Shown here: piece by piece, positions 32,601 through 46,587 of the stretch
Numbering within the stretch: the stretch's first letter is position 1
Layout: each line of letters begins with the position of its first letter
Program-made: the position numbers and the translations under genes
Assembly (NCBI GenBank): GCA_949752745.1
Contig: OX457028.1
Span: 21,622,352-21,686,351 of the forward strand
Length of the DNA stretch: 64,000 bases
Origin: Protula sp. h YS-2021
Lineage: Eukaryota; Annelida; Polychaeta; Sabellida; Serpulidae
Reading direction: 5' to 3'
Notes under the pieces: model-generated
Databases searched by the model: none
Seen by the model: only the letters and a program-made list of their open reading frames with translations
What the model was told of the DNA's origin: nothing

Positions 32601-33714
32601 AGGCCAAGTTGGGAACCAAGGTTAAAGTTCAAAGTTTATCCATATTGAAGGACAAAAGGAAGTTTTACACTGAAAACAGGTTTATTTGTTAGTCACCAAA
32701 TTGTTCAGTTCTTACGAAAATTTTAAGTCATCAGAAAAACGATCGAATTGGCTGACACAAACCGGGGCGTAACGATCGCCGATGCATATGTTTACGTGTT
32801 GGCGCCTATCTGCGCGGTAAAGCTCGAAAATGGACTCAGTCACTAAAATGATATGTCCCCCAATTAAGCATTTTCCAAGGGCCTCTTTTGATTATGATTA
32901 TTCGTCTGTCGCATTCGATTTTCATATCTCTGGTCATTCAGCATCAGTCCAATTTGCGATCGATACACGTAGTTTCCGGTTTCACTCAAGGGGGCGTCTG
33001 ATGGTTATTATTGTACTGTTCTGGCTTCTGTATCGGACAGATTTCCTCAATCCCTTTTAATTTTCCATTCCTTCTATGAGAAAAAAAACCTCAATAAATC
33101 CCGGAAATCCCCCCCCCCTCCCCGGAAAAATCCCCTCATTTTGTCAACTCCGGAGAAATTCCAGTAAGGGGGTTGTCAGCCGTTACAAAGAAGGTGGTGA
33201 ATTTCTCACTAGCTTCCACCTGTCCAAACAAGTAGCGTTTCACACTGGGAAAAACCGTGAAGTGTGAGATACATAATTGTGTAGTAAAAATATCCTGATG
33301 CTGTTGTGTTATTGCGTTATGTGAGTATGGAATAAGGGATCCGGACACTTCGCCAAACCATACGAATTAGTTTATTCCGTTTGATGTTGGTTTATTGAGG
33401 TTTTACTGCACACTTACAAAAACCTTTTCCCTCGCGATTATGCTTGGCGCTTCTTGACTGTCTGTAGGATAAAGCATTTCATCAATATCTCTGAGTACTC
33501 TTGAAAGTACTAAGCGAGACAGTTTTATACAAAGAGACACACTTACAGAAACCCTATGAATAGGTCTTTTGATCGTCCCATCAAGTGTTTTTAACGGATT
33601 GTGTTACTGCTGAACCGCAGAGATTAAATGACACAAATGACTGGCATGCCTGGTTTTATCCCTTGCTGTTTTACAACTCAATCTGAAACACTCTCAAGTG
33701 TATCAAGCAGTTGA
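32601..33714. other. No recognised gene
   Basis: Mixed-composition sequence without recognised domain, tandem repeat or paired splice sites. Confidence 0.35.
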
Positions 33715-33718
33715 ATAT

Positions 33719-35607
33719 CCCGAACACTCGCGTAACGTCGGGCCGACGTCGGAACGGTATAAATCAGGTCTTAAAACGTCCGCATCGGCTTCGATGCATC
33801 GGTTATAGGTTGGCAATAGTCGAATTTCCATTTTTTTCCCCATTCGTCGGAAGTTCATCGGTTGCCGACGTTGGCCCGATGATTATTTTCCTCAGTTTAA
33901 TGTTGGCAAATATTCTTCGGGCCGACACCTTTTTCCGACGAACTTCCTACCAATCGGGAATTATTTTTTTTAAATATTATATTCATATATTATACGTATT
34001 TCTAAATGCATATATTATACATATATTTTTATGCATTGGTTATACGTTGGAAATAGATAAACTTCCGACCAATAGTGAAAAAAAATTGAAACGGATATTG
34101 CATATGTATATTCGATGTATTTAATTATACGTATATTATACATATATTTGTATATGTTAGCCCAACGTCTGACATAGACGGACTTCCGACGGAACAAAAC
34201 TTGTTTTTGAAAAAATATTACTGATGTATAACCGACGCATTACAATAATCGTATAATATACAAATATATCACTGCATCGGCTATACGTCGGAAATATACC
34301 GAATTCCGACGGAACTTTATTTGTTTTATTTGAGATATTACAAGCATGTAATATGCGTATAAATATATACGTATATTATACATATAGTTATATTTGTTGC
34401 TGAAAGTCTGAAATATACCGATTTCCACTGGTTCTCTAAATTTGTGTATTTCACGCATAACTTGAAATGAAAACTTTAATGTTCTATATATATATATATA
34501 TATTGCGTTGTGTACGAGTGCTCCACATATTCCACAGCGTCGGAAAAAAGATGCCGGTATTATACGTATTTTTTAAACGTCTATAAAACGCATATTTTCC
34601 TATGTATAAACGACGTCGGAAATACATCGGAAAAAAAGATGCCGATATTGCAATCGTATATTATACCTATTTTTTATACGTCTATAAAACGCATATTTTC
34701 CTATGCTTATTCGGCGTCGGAAATTTATCGATTGACGTTTTGTAGGGGACATTATGAGGAATCAATAGTGGAGCATTATGAATATACTTGAAAATTATCA
34801 TTTGTCTCAATAAACTATCCCTCAACAAACAGGAAAATTATCATTTGTCTCAATAAACTATCCCTCAACAAACAGCAAAGGAGGAAAAGACAATACAAAT
34901 AACTAAATTTAAAAGCGCCAGCGGTAACAAAAAACGAAAATGTAAGAAGTAAACTTTTTGGGACTAAATAGAAACATTAGACCACTTAATTACACTGCCG
35001 AGGCAGCCCCAGCCCCGGTGGAGTAGAGGTATGTTCCGCGCCTAGGATGCAAGAGGTCTCCGGTTCAAACCAGAGTAAGTACTAGTGTTCAGTTGCGATA
35101 TATAAATATGCTATGTTGTATACTAATATGCTATGGTGTATGTATGAATATGTGAATTATGAATGGTTGGTAAAGGTTCAAGGTCGGTTAAGGCTAGACA
35201 CAATTTTTTTTCAAATGCTCACACGCATTTTTATACGTCTAAAAAAACGCATATTTTGCGATTGTCACTTGGTCGGAAATGCGTTGGAAAACCTCGGAAA
35301 TATGCATTTTATACGTATAAAAATCATCGGAAGTTCGTGGGAAATGCATCGGAATATAAACGTATTACCGACGTATAGCCGGCGGTTGGTATCCGACGTC
35401 GAAGAATTTGTAGGGATATTTCCGACGGTGGCCCGACGTATTAAAGATATATCGGCCCGATGTATATCCGATGTACGAAGCCGCTATATCTATTATGCGT
35501 CGGGCCATAGTTAATCCTCCTATGTGCAACCGATACATCGGCCGACGAAGTTGCCGATATTGCCGATCTAATATAGATGTATTTTAGACGTTTCGCGAGT
35601 GTTCGGG
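33719..35607. mobile_element. 1.9-kb terminal-inverted-repeat element rich in CCGACGT/ACGTCGG
   Basis: The ends are CCCGAACACTCGCGTAACGT (33719-33738) and its near-exact inverse ending CGCGAGTGTTCGGG at 35607, flanked by ATAT on both sides (33715-33718 and 35608-35611), a likely target duplication. The interior near both ends is packed with CCGACGT, CGTCGGAA and ATCGGCCCGA-type palindromic words, and the middle with ATACGTATATTATACATATA units. It contains a tRNA-like segment at 35009-35083. No transposase is encoded, so it depends on one from elsewhere or is dead. Confidence 0.7.
35009..35083 (+). ncRNA. tRNA-Pro(AGG)-like relic
   Basis: 'GGAGTAGAGGTATGTTCC' matches the D-arm of tRNA-Pro, a CTAGGAT loop would give anticodon AGG, and 'GGTCTCCGGTTCAAACC' contains the B box. 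The anticodon stem has mismatches and the acceptor stem does not close, so it is a tRNA pseudogene or SINE head and not a working tRNA. Confidence 0.5.
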
Positions 35608-35639
35608 ATATCAGCCAACTAACATAAAGTTTCCAGCTG

Positions 35640-35725
35640 CTACGCTTACTTGGTTAGAGGGTTGCTGTGGCAATATCCAGGTCCCGGATTCGAAACGAAT
35701 CCACTGTTGCTTATCAGAATATGGT
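35640..35725 (+). repeat. Possible tRNA-derived SINE head
   Basis: TGGTTAGAGGGTTGC (A-box-like) and 'CCCGGATTCGAAACG' (B-box-like) are about 45 bp apart, the order and spacing of an internal RNA polymerase III promoter. No tRNA fold is complete. Confidence 0.35.
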
Positions 35726-36088
35726 TCGTACAGGTCAACTTAGTTAAGCGAGAGGGAGGCATGTCAACCATCTGAGTAAGAAGTCATATCCAACTCCCAT
35801 TGATTTCCTTATGTTCCCTTTAAAACGCTCTCGGCCATGAATGGTGAAAATACGCCATAGAAAACCACTAACGCTATTGTGTATTGCATGGACATCTCCC
35901 TGGGACCACTTGGTATATCATGTTACCATGCGTGTTTTAAAAAAGAGGAACCTAGGCCAAATGCGGTTCACTGATTGCTAATTTCGTTAAAAAGGGACAC
36001 TTTTCATTCAGTACTCCGCATTTTCCACAAAATCGAGATATTTTTCTGGCTACTTTGTGGGATAAAATAACAACAACTCATGGGATAC

Positions 36089-36179
36089 ACGGAAGAGTCA
36101 TTTGTATTGCTTTCATCGGAAATCACGTGACTCCTCTTTATGCATTTATGGCAAAAGCAACACTTGTGACTCCTTCCGT
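36089..36179. ncRNA. Imperfect 25-bp-stem hairpin
   Basis: ACGGAAGAGTCA...TTGCTTT (36089-36113) pairs with AAAGCAA...TGACTCCTTCCGT (36154-36179), with one bulge and a few mismatches around a 40-base loop that itself contains CACGTG. It is a candidate small-RNA precursor or miniature element. There is no proof of expression. Confidence 0.3.
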
Positions 36180-36429
36180 ATATTAAACTCCTGTAATTTT
36201 TTTATTGTACCTTAAATCTTTTTTTATTAAATTCTTCTTATTTTCAGATCATATTGTTTAACATTGAACAAGAAAGGGATATGCGTATAAACAAAATTAT
36301 CATACGACTACAACGCCACAACTAAAATACAAATATTAATGAGAAGCAATTTCATAAACAACACATTGATTTCTACAGTTAACTATTTATTAGGAATCAA
36401 ATAAAGCAGTTTTATTACACTTGGGATTT

Positions 36430-37216
36430 GCTATAATCCCCTAGTGTATTGAATTTGTACGAAAATTTTAGCCGCAGTTGTGGCATGTTTTTTTTTCGTT
36501 TTTTTAGTTTGTCCGTGGAACTGGTCAGAGGCCGTTAGGGCTAGAAAGATGAAATTTGGATATAATAAACTTCAGTGTGTCTAGTTGAAACTCATGTATT
36601 TTTTTTAAATTCGCTTAATTTTTTCAATTAAAAAATGACAAAACAAATTTGCCAAACAGGCCGAAATAAGCTGAGAGCAATAGTTTAAACTGTCATGACA
36701 CCAGCCTCGGTGTATTGGTCGCCGAACTCTCAATGAAAGCCAGCACAGCATGCGAGTGCAAGTTAAAGTTGGCTGCAGCGTTTTGGTTTTTTTCCCAATT
36801 GCTAAAAAGTGATGAAATTTAGCTCAACGATAGAAGGTGATTAGACGCTGCAGAATGTTTTAACCATGTCCTTAGAGAACGATTGACATCCTCGGCCATG
36901 GTCAATGCCAAAAACCTGAAGTGGGCCATTATCTCGAAAACGGTTAGAGACCGATGTTGAGCTTATTTTCGACCGTTTGGGCCTAAAAGACGATATGTAA
37001 GAGGTACCTCGCTGACCTTGACCTCCTCCCTCATGGTCAAAGCCCAAACCCGGAAGTTGACCATTATTTCGAAAACGGTTAGAGACATACCGATTTTGCA
37101 CTTATTTTCGACCCTTTGGGCCTAAAAGACGATATGTAAGAGGTTAAGATTTCAGACTCGTATTTTTTCGACCCCCAAGTGAAATGTTCGCTACTCGGTA
37201 GCGAAAACGGTCTAGT
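36430..37216 (+). mobile_element. Helitron-like non-autonomous element, second copy
   Basis: It contains 'GTTAGGGCTAGAAAGATGAA', two ~135-bp units with CTCGAAAACGGTTAGAGA and 'TTGGGCCTAAAAGACGATAT', and ends TTCGCTACTCGGTAGCGAA-AACGGT-CTAG at 37216, followed by T. It is the same family as 31470-32213 and is non-coding. Confidence 0.5.
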
Positions 37217-38904
37217 TTGGTGTGCTTTTGTGAGCAGCCACTAAGGCTTAATTCTTTGCCAAGGTTTAATTCTTGTATGTCCTTTGTTGCTTTTCCTCAG
37301 TTTTAGCTTTAAAAAATTCGGCGAGAAGGATTTGTTTATTATGCTAGTGTGGGTTATTTTAGTAGGCATTCTTTTATGATGTCACTGTGTGGTTATTTTT
37401 TTTCTAAATCATAAAATAGTATAAATTGTTGAATGTGATTATCCACTGTAGTATTAAGCTAATGTTGGACTATAAGGGCAATATCATTGCAGAATATTAA
37501 ATTCCGGGCAGGACAATGATTTGTAAAGCGTATACTGAAGTTAAGCCAAAATTTTCGCTGCTTCTCGTGTCATTAAATCCACATGTATATACATTATTAT
37601 ACAAGATTGTGTGTTTGCTTGAAAGTTTACTTTATTCTCACTGTCACATTGTGCATATTTTAGTCATCATTTCAGTACACGCTAGACTAATTACTTTGAT
37701 ATGGAAGAGCCTTTTACGATTTAAAATATCTATCTTTACATAGTGCTAGTAGTTCTTAAGCCTGCTTGATAAAAGGAAGATGTAACGTTGTTATATAAAA
37801 TAAGATCCTATTGAGTTCAATGGATAGCTGTCGCTTAAAAAATACTTCAAAAGTTCTTTTACTTAGAAGCATTTATATGAATAAAAAATCCATAAAAGAA
37901 TGAACAAAAAGTTTTAATCATGGGGTTGCTTAAACAATTATGCACTTCACATGGCATAATGGAAAAATACTAGCCATTAATTTTGCAATGCTTGCTGATT
38001 GCTTTGGTAACTTAAGATTAGCTAGTTTATTTATATTCTTATACTTAGAACACAACAAATTTACGCTTCAGTTGTTTAAAAGTTATTGCTTAAGCTCTTT
38101 TCCGTGATACTTGTAGCCATAATTTTAAGATAGGGACAGAGGTCGTCCAAAAATAGAATCAACATTTTTTAAATCCTACTTAAAGTTGGAATAAAAACCG
38201 CCATAGATGGGATAATTTTGTTTATAGCATATTTAAGTGAAATAGTTCATTCATGTCAAGAAATATACAAAGGTTTTTAATTATATTGTGCATTTTGTGA
38301 ATTTAACTTCTGTCATTAGATAAGAAAATGGTTACATTTAGTGCAAACCATAAAACTGCTTAATAATAAGTTGCACATAAAAATAATACCATAGTGTGCT
38401 TGAGTATCATTAGCATTTACACAGGGTGAATACTTGCAAACAAAAATGATCTAAAATAGTTTTTTGCTAAACAAAAATATAAAATCCTCTTTTTTCTGGA
38501 GTGTTTGTAAAAATTCCGTTCTTTCCTTAAATTTTGTTCATGAACAACAAACTTCCAGAAAAGAATAAATTTCCATTTCTTCCTGTTGTATCAGAATGTG
38601 TTCTATAGTACATCTCAGTATTCCATTATTAGGATGATTTACTGTGATTTACGGCAAAACAATAAACTTTGATTTTTGATTTTAGCAAAACATTTCTCGC
38701 GTTAATGCGTACAAACTGCACCCCTCCAAGCCCTTTCTGTGCGTTTTGCTGTTTTATTTATTTTATTTTGCGCATGCATGGTAAGATATATGTGAACATG
38801 ATGCCTCTCCTTGCATGAAAAAAAAATAGGTTGGCGATGAGTATTTTATGTTTTGCAACTAAAAAGTCTGGTATAGCATGATTTCTCGTGCGTTGTTGAT
38901 GACA
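37217..38904. other. AT-rich stretch without recognisable gene
   Basis: Low-GC, no tandem repeat, and only short chance frames. The last part may be the degraded 5' region of the LINE that follows. Confidence 0.45.
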
Positions 38905-41035
<2,131 letters not shown>

Positions 41036-41289
41036 ACTATAAAACCATGCACTGTCCATAAACCCTTCGCTCTTAGCTTAATGTGAATGTTGTTTGTCGC
41101 GTTTTCGTATAATCGGTAATTGATGACTTAGAACTTATGTGATTAATTGGTATAGATTATGTAATTCTAAAGTTACAGAAAAGGGTAGGCATCTAATAAG
41201 TTTTCTACTCCTAGCCTTCGCCTTTCTAAATTACACGGCATCTGTAATTTATATATAGAATATACAGTATTTATTACTGCAAAAACTTA

Positions 41290-41494
41290 CATTCAGAACT
41301 CGGATCCCAGGATTTTCCTCATTTATATGAAACAGATTTGTTTGAAGTTTACCGTTACACAATGTCCGTCGCCAGCATCTCCAATGTATCTTTGTCTTTC
41401 TCGTTCCACTTTGTACATATTTAAAATTGTTGCAAATTAAACTTTGCCGTTCCTTCGTTCTGCCTTTAAAATATACGCCATGCTCAAAGCACAT
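41290..41494 (-). CDS. Candidate FLYWCH-type zinc-finger exon
   Basis: One minus-strand frame reads RQSLICNNFKYVQSG, then KIHWRCWRRTLCNGKLQTN. This follows the FLYWCH pattern F.Y...(6-9)WRC..R...C.G...T, with W38, C40 and C46 counted from the ATG at 41494. The closing histidines are not clear (FHINEEN). The segment ends in a strong splice donor, GAAT|GTAAGT, at 41290, so it may be a first or internal exon. FLYWCH fingers bind DNA and are common in insect BTB proteins and next to MULE transposases. The next exon was not found. It is not obviously part of the YqaJ element, which starts about 280 bp away on the other strand. Confidence 0.45.
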
Positions 41495-41737
41495 GTGTAG
41501 GCATCGACCACATTTGAAATTTGGATGACGTAATAAGTGAAATGACGTAAAGAGTTACCTTACGTAAACAACACAGTGACGTAGCAATAGCAAAAAAGGT
41601 TCGGCACTATTCATGTGATCATGGTGCCATCTTGAGAGTGGTTATACCATAGCAACAGACATGGCGAACGTAAACAAACACCTGTCAAACAGCTGTTAAA
41701 GTAATATTTATGTGACAAAAGACTAAGTAACATTTTT

Positions 41738-41746
41738 TATAAAAGG
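41738..41746 (+). promoter_or_regulatory. TATA box-like TATAAAAGG
   Basis: A textbook TATA box lies 34 bp before the first plausible ATG (41772) of the YqaJ-type gene. It may be its promoter. Confidence 0.4.
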
Positions 41747-41771
41747 TTACATGCAATATAGTATATTTACA

Positions 41772-43528
41772 ATGGAGAATTATATAAACACTTTAGAAGG
41801 GGATCATTTGGCACCATATGTTCACAAAATGCGGCTGATCGGAGATGTAGATCCGTACAAAGTTAGTGTGAAAAGTATGACCACCGATGCGGCGCAGCTA
41901 TCAGAAATTAGTTATTCGGACATCGTAAACTATTGTTTATTCACCAAAAGTTGTTACACTATGGACCAACTAAAAAGTTATAGGACTTTTGAGACATATA
42001 ACAACTTTGTTTCTGGATGGGTCTACTATGACTGCAGTAGCCGCTTTTGTGGAAAATATCTTGTCCGTACAAAAGCCTTATGATCGCAGAGCCTCAATAT
42101 GGACAAGTCCCAGCCATGGGTCATAGCTGATCCATCTGGAGAAATTTTATCGTCCCACTGCAACTGTCCAGCTGGTCTTACAGAAACATGTACAAATGTC
42201 GGGGCCTTTCTCTTATATGTTGATGTTGCCGTGCGACTGGAGAAATCGAAAACCGTAACCGATGTTTCGTCTTACTGGATGTTGCCCAAAAACGTAGACA
42301 AGGCCCCCTTCGCAGAAATTCGTAACATTAATTTTTCATCAGCCCGTTCATTAAAAAATGATGTTGAATGAGCCATTTCAAACGCCCCAGTTGCTACAAA
42401 GAAGGGAAAACACTTCCTAATGTTACAGAATTCGTTAGGAATGATTTGAAAAAGATGTTTGCAGAATTACAGAATACAAAAGCCAAGCCAGCTCTTCTTA
42501 GCCTATTGAAAGAGTTTAATGACTCTTATATACCAAGTTGCACTCGACAGAATAAGCCGTGGTTAGACTGTGAATTGCCGGTAAAAGAAAGTGACTGTAT
42601 GAGTAAAGAACAGCATGACGTAGTGGTAGATACACTGTACTTTTGGTTTTACTGTGAATGCGGACCAGTCAGAATGAATAGAATGTTCTACTCGTGAACA
42701 AAGCAAAAGTACCACGTAGCATCAATACAGGGCTGGCCGGATAACTGCATCAAATATGGGAAAAGTTTTAAAATCTTCTGATGACAACCCAGCCCCATCA
42801 ACAATTAAATCAGTGTGTTATCCTGGGTATTCGTCATTTCAGACAAAGGCAACAAAGTGGGATTGAGAACACGAACAAGATACTTTAAATTTGTACGAGT
42901 CCACGCAAAGAAAAATTCATAAAAACTTTTTATTTAAAAAAATCCGGATTTGTTATAAGCACCGAGTGCTCATTTATCGGGGGTACACCTGATGCTGTGG
43001 TTAGCTGTGATTGTTTTGGCAAGGATACCGTAGAAATAAAATGCCTATTTTGTGATAGGGATAGTTTTGTTTCAGAATTTGTAGGCAGGAAGGGTTCTTC
43101 ATTGCACAAAGAAAATCATTGTTTTAAACTTAAGCGTGACCATCAAAACTATTTCCAATTCCAAACTCAAATATTCGTTTGCAAAGTACAATATGGCGAT
43201 TATGTTGTTTGGTCAACGAAAGATATATTGAACTATTAATCCGAGATGAAGTACTGTTGTATCAAGTGATAGTAAAATCGCAGCGTTTCTTTAGGAAGTT
43301 TGTACTTGCAGAGTTAATTTCTTGCTACTTTTTACGACCAAAACCTCAATGGTAAATAAATGTATCCCTAGCGTTTCAAGCAGTATCACCAAGTCCTCGT
43401 CTGTACAGTTATATTGTTATTGTCAAACTCCAAATGATGAAAATATGACTTATATTGCATGTGAAGGTTAACAAAGTAAATATGAGTGGTTCCACATGAA
43501 ATGCGTGAATCTGGACTCAGTACTAGTA
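41772..43528 (+). pseudogene. SWIM-YqaJ-PHD protein of ISL2EU-type transposon, copy 1
   Basis: The blocks in order are: an N-terminal region (MENYINTLEGDHLAPYV...) to 42083; a SWIM-like finger at 42099-42371, with CNC and then CTN where the final residue should be histidine; a linker (ELQNTKAKPALLSL...FNDSYIPS) to about 42690; a YqaJ exonuclease domain to 43240 with GRITAS, WD-stop-EHE, TPDAVVSC and VEIKC, the last two holding the catalytic D and E-x-K; and a C-terminal PHD finger (YCYCQTP...WFHMKC) cut off at 43528. Frameshifts or stops separate most blocks. YqaJ/SWIM proteins are the second gene of ISL2EU elements, thought to act as a nuclease in transposition. Copy 1 joins copy 2 directly. 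Confidence 0.75.
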
Positions 43529-45092
43529 GCATATAACAACTTTGTTTCTGGATGGGTCTCAAATGACTGCAGTAGTAGTTTTTGTGGAAAATATCTTGTC
43601 CGTGCAAAAGTCTTATGATCGCAGAGCCTCAGAATGGACAAGTCCCAGCCATGGGTCATAGCTGAGCCATCTGGAGAAATTTTATCGTCCCACCGCAACT
43701 GTCCAGCTGGTCTTACAGAAACCTGTACAAATGTCGGGGCCTTGCTCTTATATGTTGATGCTGCCGTGCGACTGGAGAAAAAGAAAACCGTAACCGATGT
43801 TTCGTCTTACTGGATGTTGCCCAAAAACGTAGACAAGGCCCCCTTCGCAGAAATCCGTAACATTAATTTTTCATCAGCCCGTTCATTAAAAAATGATGTT
43901 GAATGAGCCATTTCAAACGCCCCAGTTGCTACAAAGAAGGGAAAACACTTCCTAATGTTACAGAATTCGTTAGGAATGATTTGAAAAAGATGTTTGCAGA
44001 ATTACAGAATACAAAAGCCAAGCCAGCTCTTCTTAGCCTAGTGAAAGAGTTTAATGACTCTTATATACCAAGTTGCACTCGACAGAATAAGCCGTGGTTA
44101 GACTGTGAATTGCCGGTAAAAGAAAGTGACTGTATTAGTAAAGAACAGCATGACGTAGTGGTAGATACACTGTACTTTTGGTTTTACTGTGAATGCGGAC
44201 CAGTCAGAATGAATAGAATGTTCTACTCGTGAACAAAGCAAAAGTACCACGTGGCATCAATACAGGGCTGGCCGGATAACTGCATCAAATATGGGAAAAG
44301 TTTCAAAATCTTCTGATGACAACCCAGCCCCATCAACAATTAAATCAGTGTGTTATCCTGGGTATTCGTCATTTCAGACAAAGGCAACAAAGTGGGATTG
44401 AGAACACGAACAAGATACTTTAAATTTGTACGAGTCCACGCAAAGAAAAATTCATAAAAACTTTTTATTTAAAAAAATCCGGATTTGTTATAAGCACCGA
44501 GTGCTCATTTATCGGGGGTACACCTGATGCTGTGGTTAGCTGTGATTGTTTTGGCAAGGGTACCGTAGAAATAAAATGCCTATTTTGTGATAGGGATAGT
44601 TTTGTTTCAGAATTTGTAGGCAGGAAGGGTTCTTCATTGCACAAAGAAAATCATTGTTTTAAACTTAAGCGTGACCATCAAAACTATTTCCAATTCCAAA
44701 CTCACATATTCGTTTGCAAAGTACAATATGGCGATTATGTTGTTTGGTCAACGAAAGATATATTGAACGATTAATCCGAGATGAAGTACTGTTGTATCAA
44801 GTGATAGTAAAATCGCAGCGTTTCTTTAGGAAGTTTGTACTTGCAGAGTTAATTTCTTGCCACTTTTTACGACCAAAACCTCAATGGTAAATAAATGTAT
44901 CCCTAGCGTTTCAAGCAGTATCACCAAGTCCTTGTCTGTACAGTTATATTGTTATTGTCAAACTCCAAATGATGAAAATATGACTTATATTGCATGTGAA
45001 GGTTAACAAAGTAAATATGAGTGGTTCCACATGAAATGCGTGAATCTGGACTCAGTACCAGAAGGAGAATGGTTTTGTAAAGGCTGTTTATA
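43529..45092 (+). pseudogene. SWIM-YqaJ-PHD protein, copy 2 (tandem duplicate)
   Basis: It starts inside the N-terminal region (YNNFVSGWV) and repeats copy 1 with a constant 1535-bp offset and only scattered differences. It shares the same defects: CTN instead of CTH in the SWIM finger, a TGA in the WD-EHE block of YqaJ, and a TAA inside the PHD finger. Unlike copy 1 it keeps the complete PHD end, EGEWFCKGCL, with a stop at 45092. The gene ends 80 bp from the convergent transposase gene, which fits the layout of ISL2EU elements. Confidence 0.75.
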
Positions 45093-45172
45093 AAATAAAC
45101 TCAAAATAATTTCCTTTTTTGTGACTTAATTCAATCAAGTGGTAGATAATAATTTCTTGTTTGTGACTAAAT

Positions 45173-46104
45173 TCAATCATATGGTATAACTGATGTATTC
45201 ATATTGCGAAATGCACAAGCTACAGCTACCATTTTATCTAAACACGGCACACCGTCAGTCTCATATATTAAATAATCTATAGGTATTTTACTTCTTAAAA
45301 TGATAAATTTATTTCTAACTAAACCGATAACTCTTTCTACATGTACTCGAGGATTTTTCGAGTTGTTTCCACATCACACGCAGTTAACTGTTTATTTGCC
45401 CCTCATAAAGGCAGGTATGTTATCCTCCGCACACATCACACCGACGGCATCACTTATATCAAAACCACGGTCTGCTAGAACAACATCACCAGGCAATAAA
45501 TTATTTAAAAAACCAGAATTTTTACATATATGCTTATCACTAGTCCTCCCTTCCCATCCGTTTGATAACCCCTTGCGGACATATGCCAATTAAATATTTA
45601 ACGGTTTTCATGTGTTTATAATTACTCCAGGTTTGGGCCCTTGACATGAAATTAGACGGCCTATCGATAAATATTTCAAAACAATCTATAATTGAAACTA
45701 TTTTTGCGCCAAAATTTCCCTGAATGACACTGGCATTGTTTACTTAATTGCTCCCTATCCGGCCACATTATGAACGATTTTAAGCGAACATATAAAACAT
45801 GCAATATACAGTTAAAATTTGCTGACACATTTGAAGACGAAATTCCGAGCCGAAAAACTGAATCCTGAATTTGAGTGTTCAATCGCAAACGCATTAAAGT
45901 TATAATAATGTTTTGAAATTTCGACATTTTTGACATGCTGTGGTGAGGTAGGAAATCACTTACTGTATTGAAAACAACAATCAGACTTAAAAATGATCGA
46001 AGCCCAGTATAATAATTTACAAAATCATCACGCCCTTCGAAAAACTTTGTGTTCATTTCAAGTTCAACGACTGTCTTTTTCAAATACATATTTTCAGTCA
46101 ACAA
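45173..46104 (-). pseudogene. ISL2EU/Harbinger-type DDE transposase
   Basis: The first frame (46104-45676) has a helix-turn-helix (FQNIIITLMRLRLNTQIQDS...FRLGISSSNVSANF) and WPDREQL, and breaks just at the first catalytic aspartate block (IIDCFE readable in a shifted frame). The middle (45589-45392) has [13 protein letters not shown] and [15 protein letters not shown], with the second aspartate in ADRGF. The last frame has RVHVERVIGLVRNKF, with the catalytic glutamate in HVER, and runs to a natural stop at 45173. All three catalytic blocks are therefore visible, but frameshifts separate them. The THAP exon is at 47058-47256, beyond an intron of about 950 bp. Confidence 0.75.
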
Positions 46105-46587
46105 TTTATTACAATTTTTAACAATGTTATCATTTTTCCTCCCCGTTTTCTTTCTCTAGTTCATTTTCGTCTCTGCCAAGATCTAACAATGCCCTGACCG
46201 CGTCATTTTTTTCTGTTTGACTCCCGCTCTTGGGCATGCACGTTCATATCTGAAAAATATAAAACAATTTAGATTAATAGATTTATTGAAAAAGGGAAAC
46301 GTGGCCCCGGGACTTAGATCAGAAAATACCTTGATAAAATAAGTGACCTCGGGCTATTGGACAACAAACTCCCCGACCCCACCCCCTCTCCTCCACCGTT
46401 TTACGTTTATTTCCAAGCATTTTCAATCAAAAAAAATTTAAAAATGACTTCCTTGCCATTTTATTAGCAGATCCTCATGGAGTTCTGCCTTCCTCTTAAT
46501 ATTGCTGAGCGGCAATGGCGCAACCAAACTGGGTGACTAACTTCGTAAAGCCTGGCTGGTTTACCTAAATTTGAAAAAAAAATCATG

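Noticed and set aside
32246..32692. 148-codon frame with an aspartate run
   Set aside because: The aspartates come from a (GAT)n microsatellite; the rest has no recognisable domain.
35009..35083. Functional tRNA-Pro
   Set aside because: Anticodon and acceptor stems do not pair; kept only as a tRNA-like relic.
41738..41746. Strong claim that this TATA box drives the YqaJ gene
   Set aside because: The downstream gene is broken and the implied leader would be only a few bases; listed at low confidence only.
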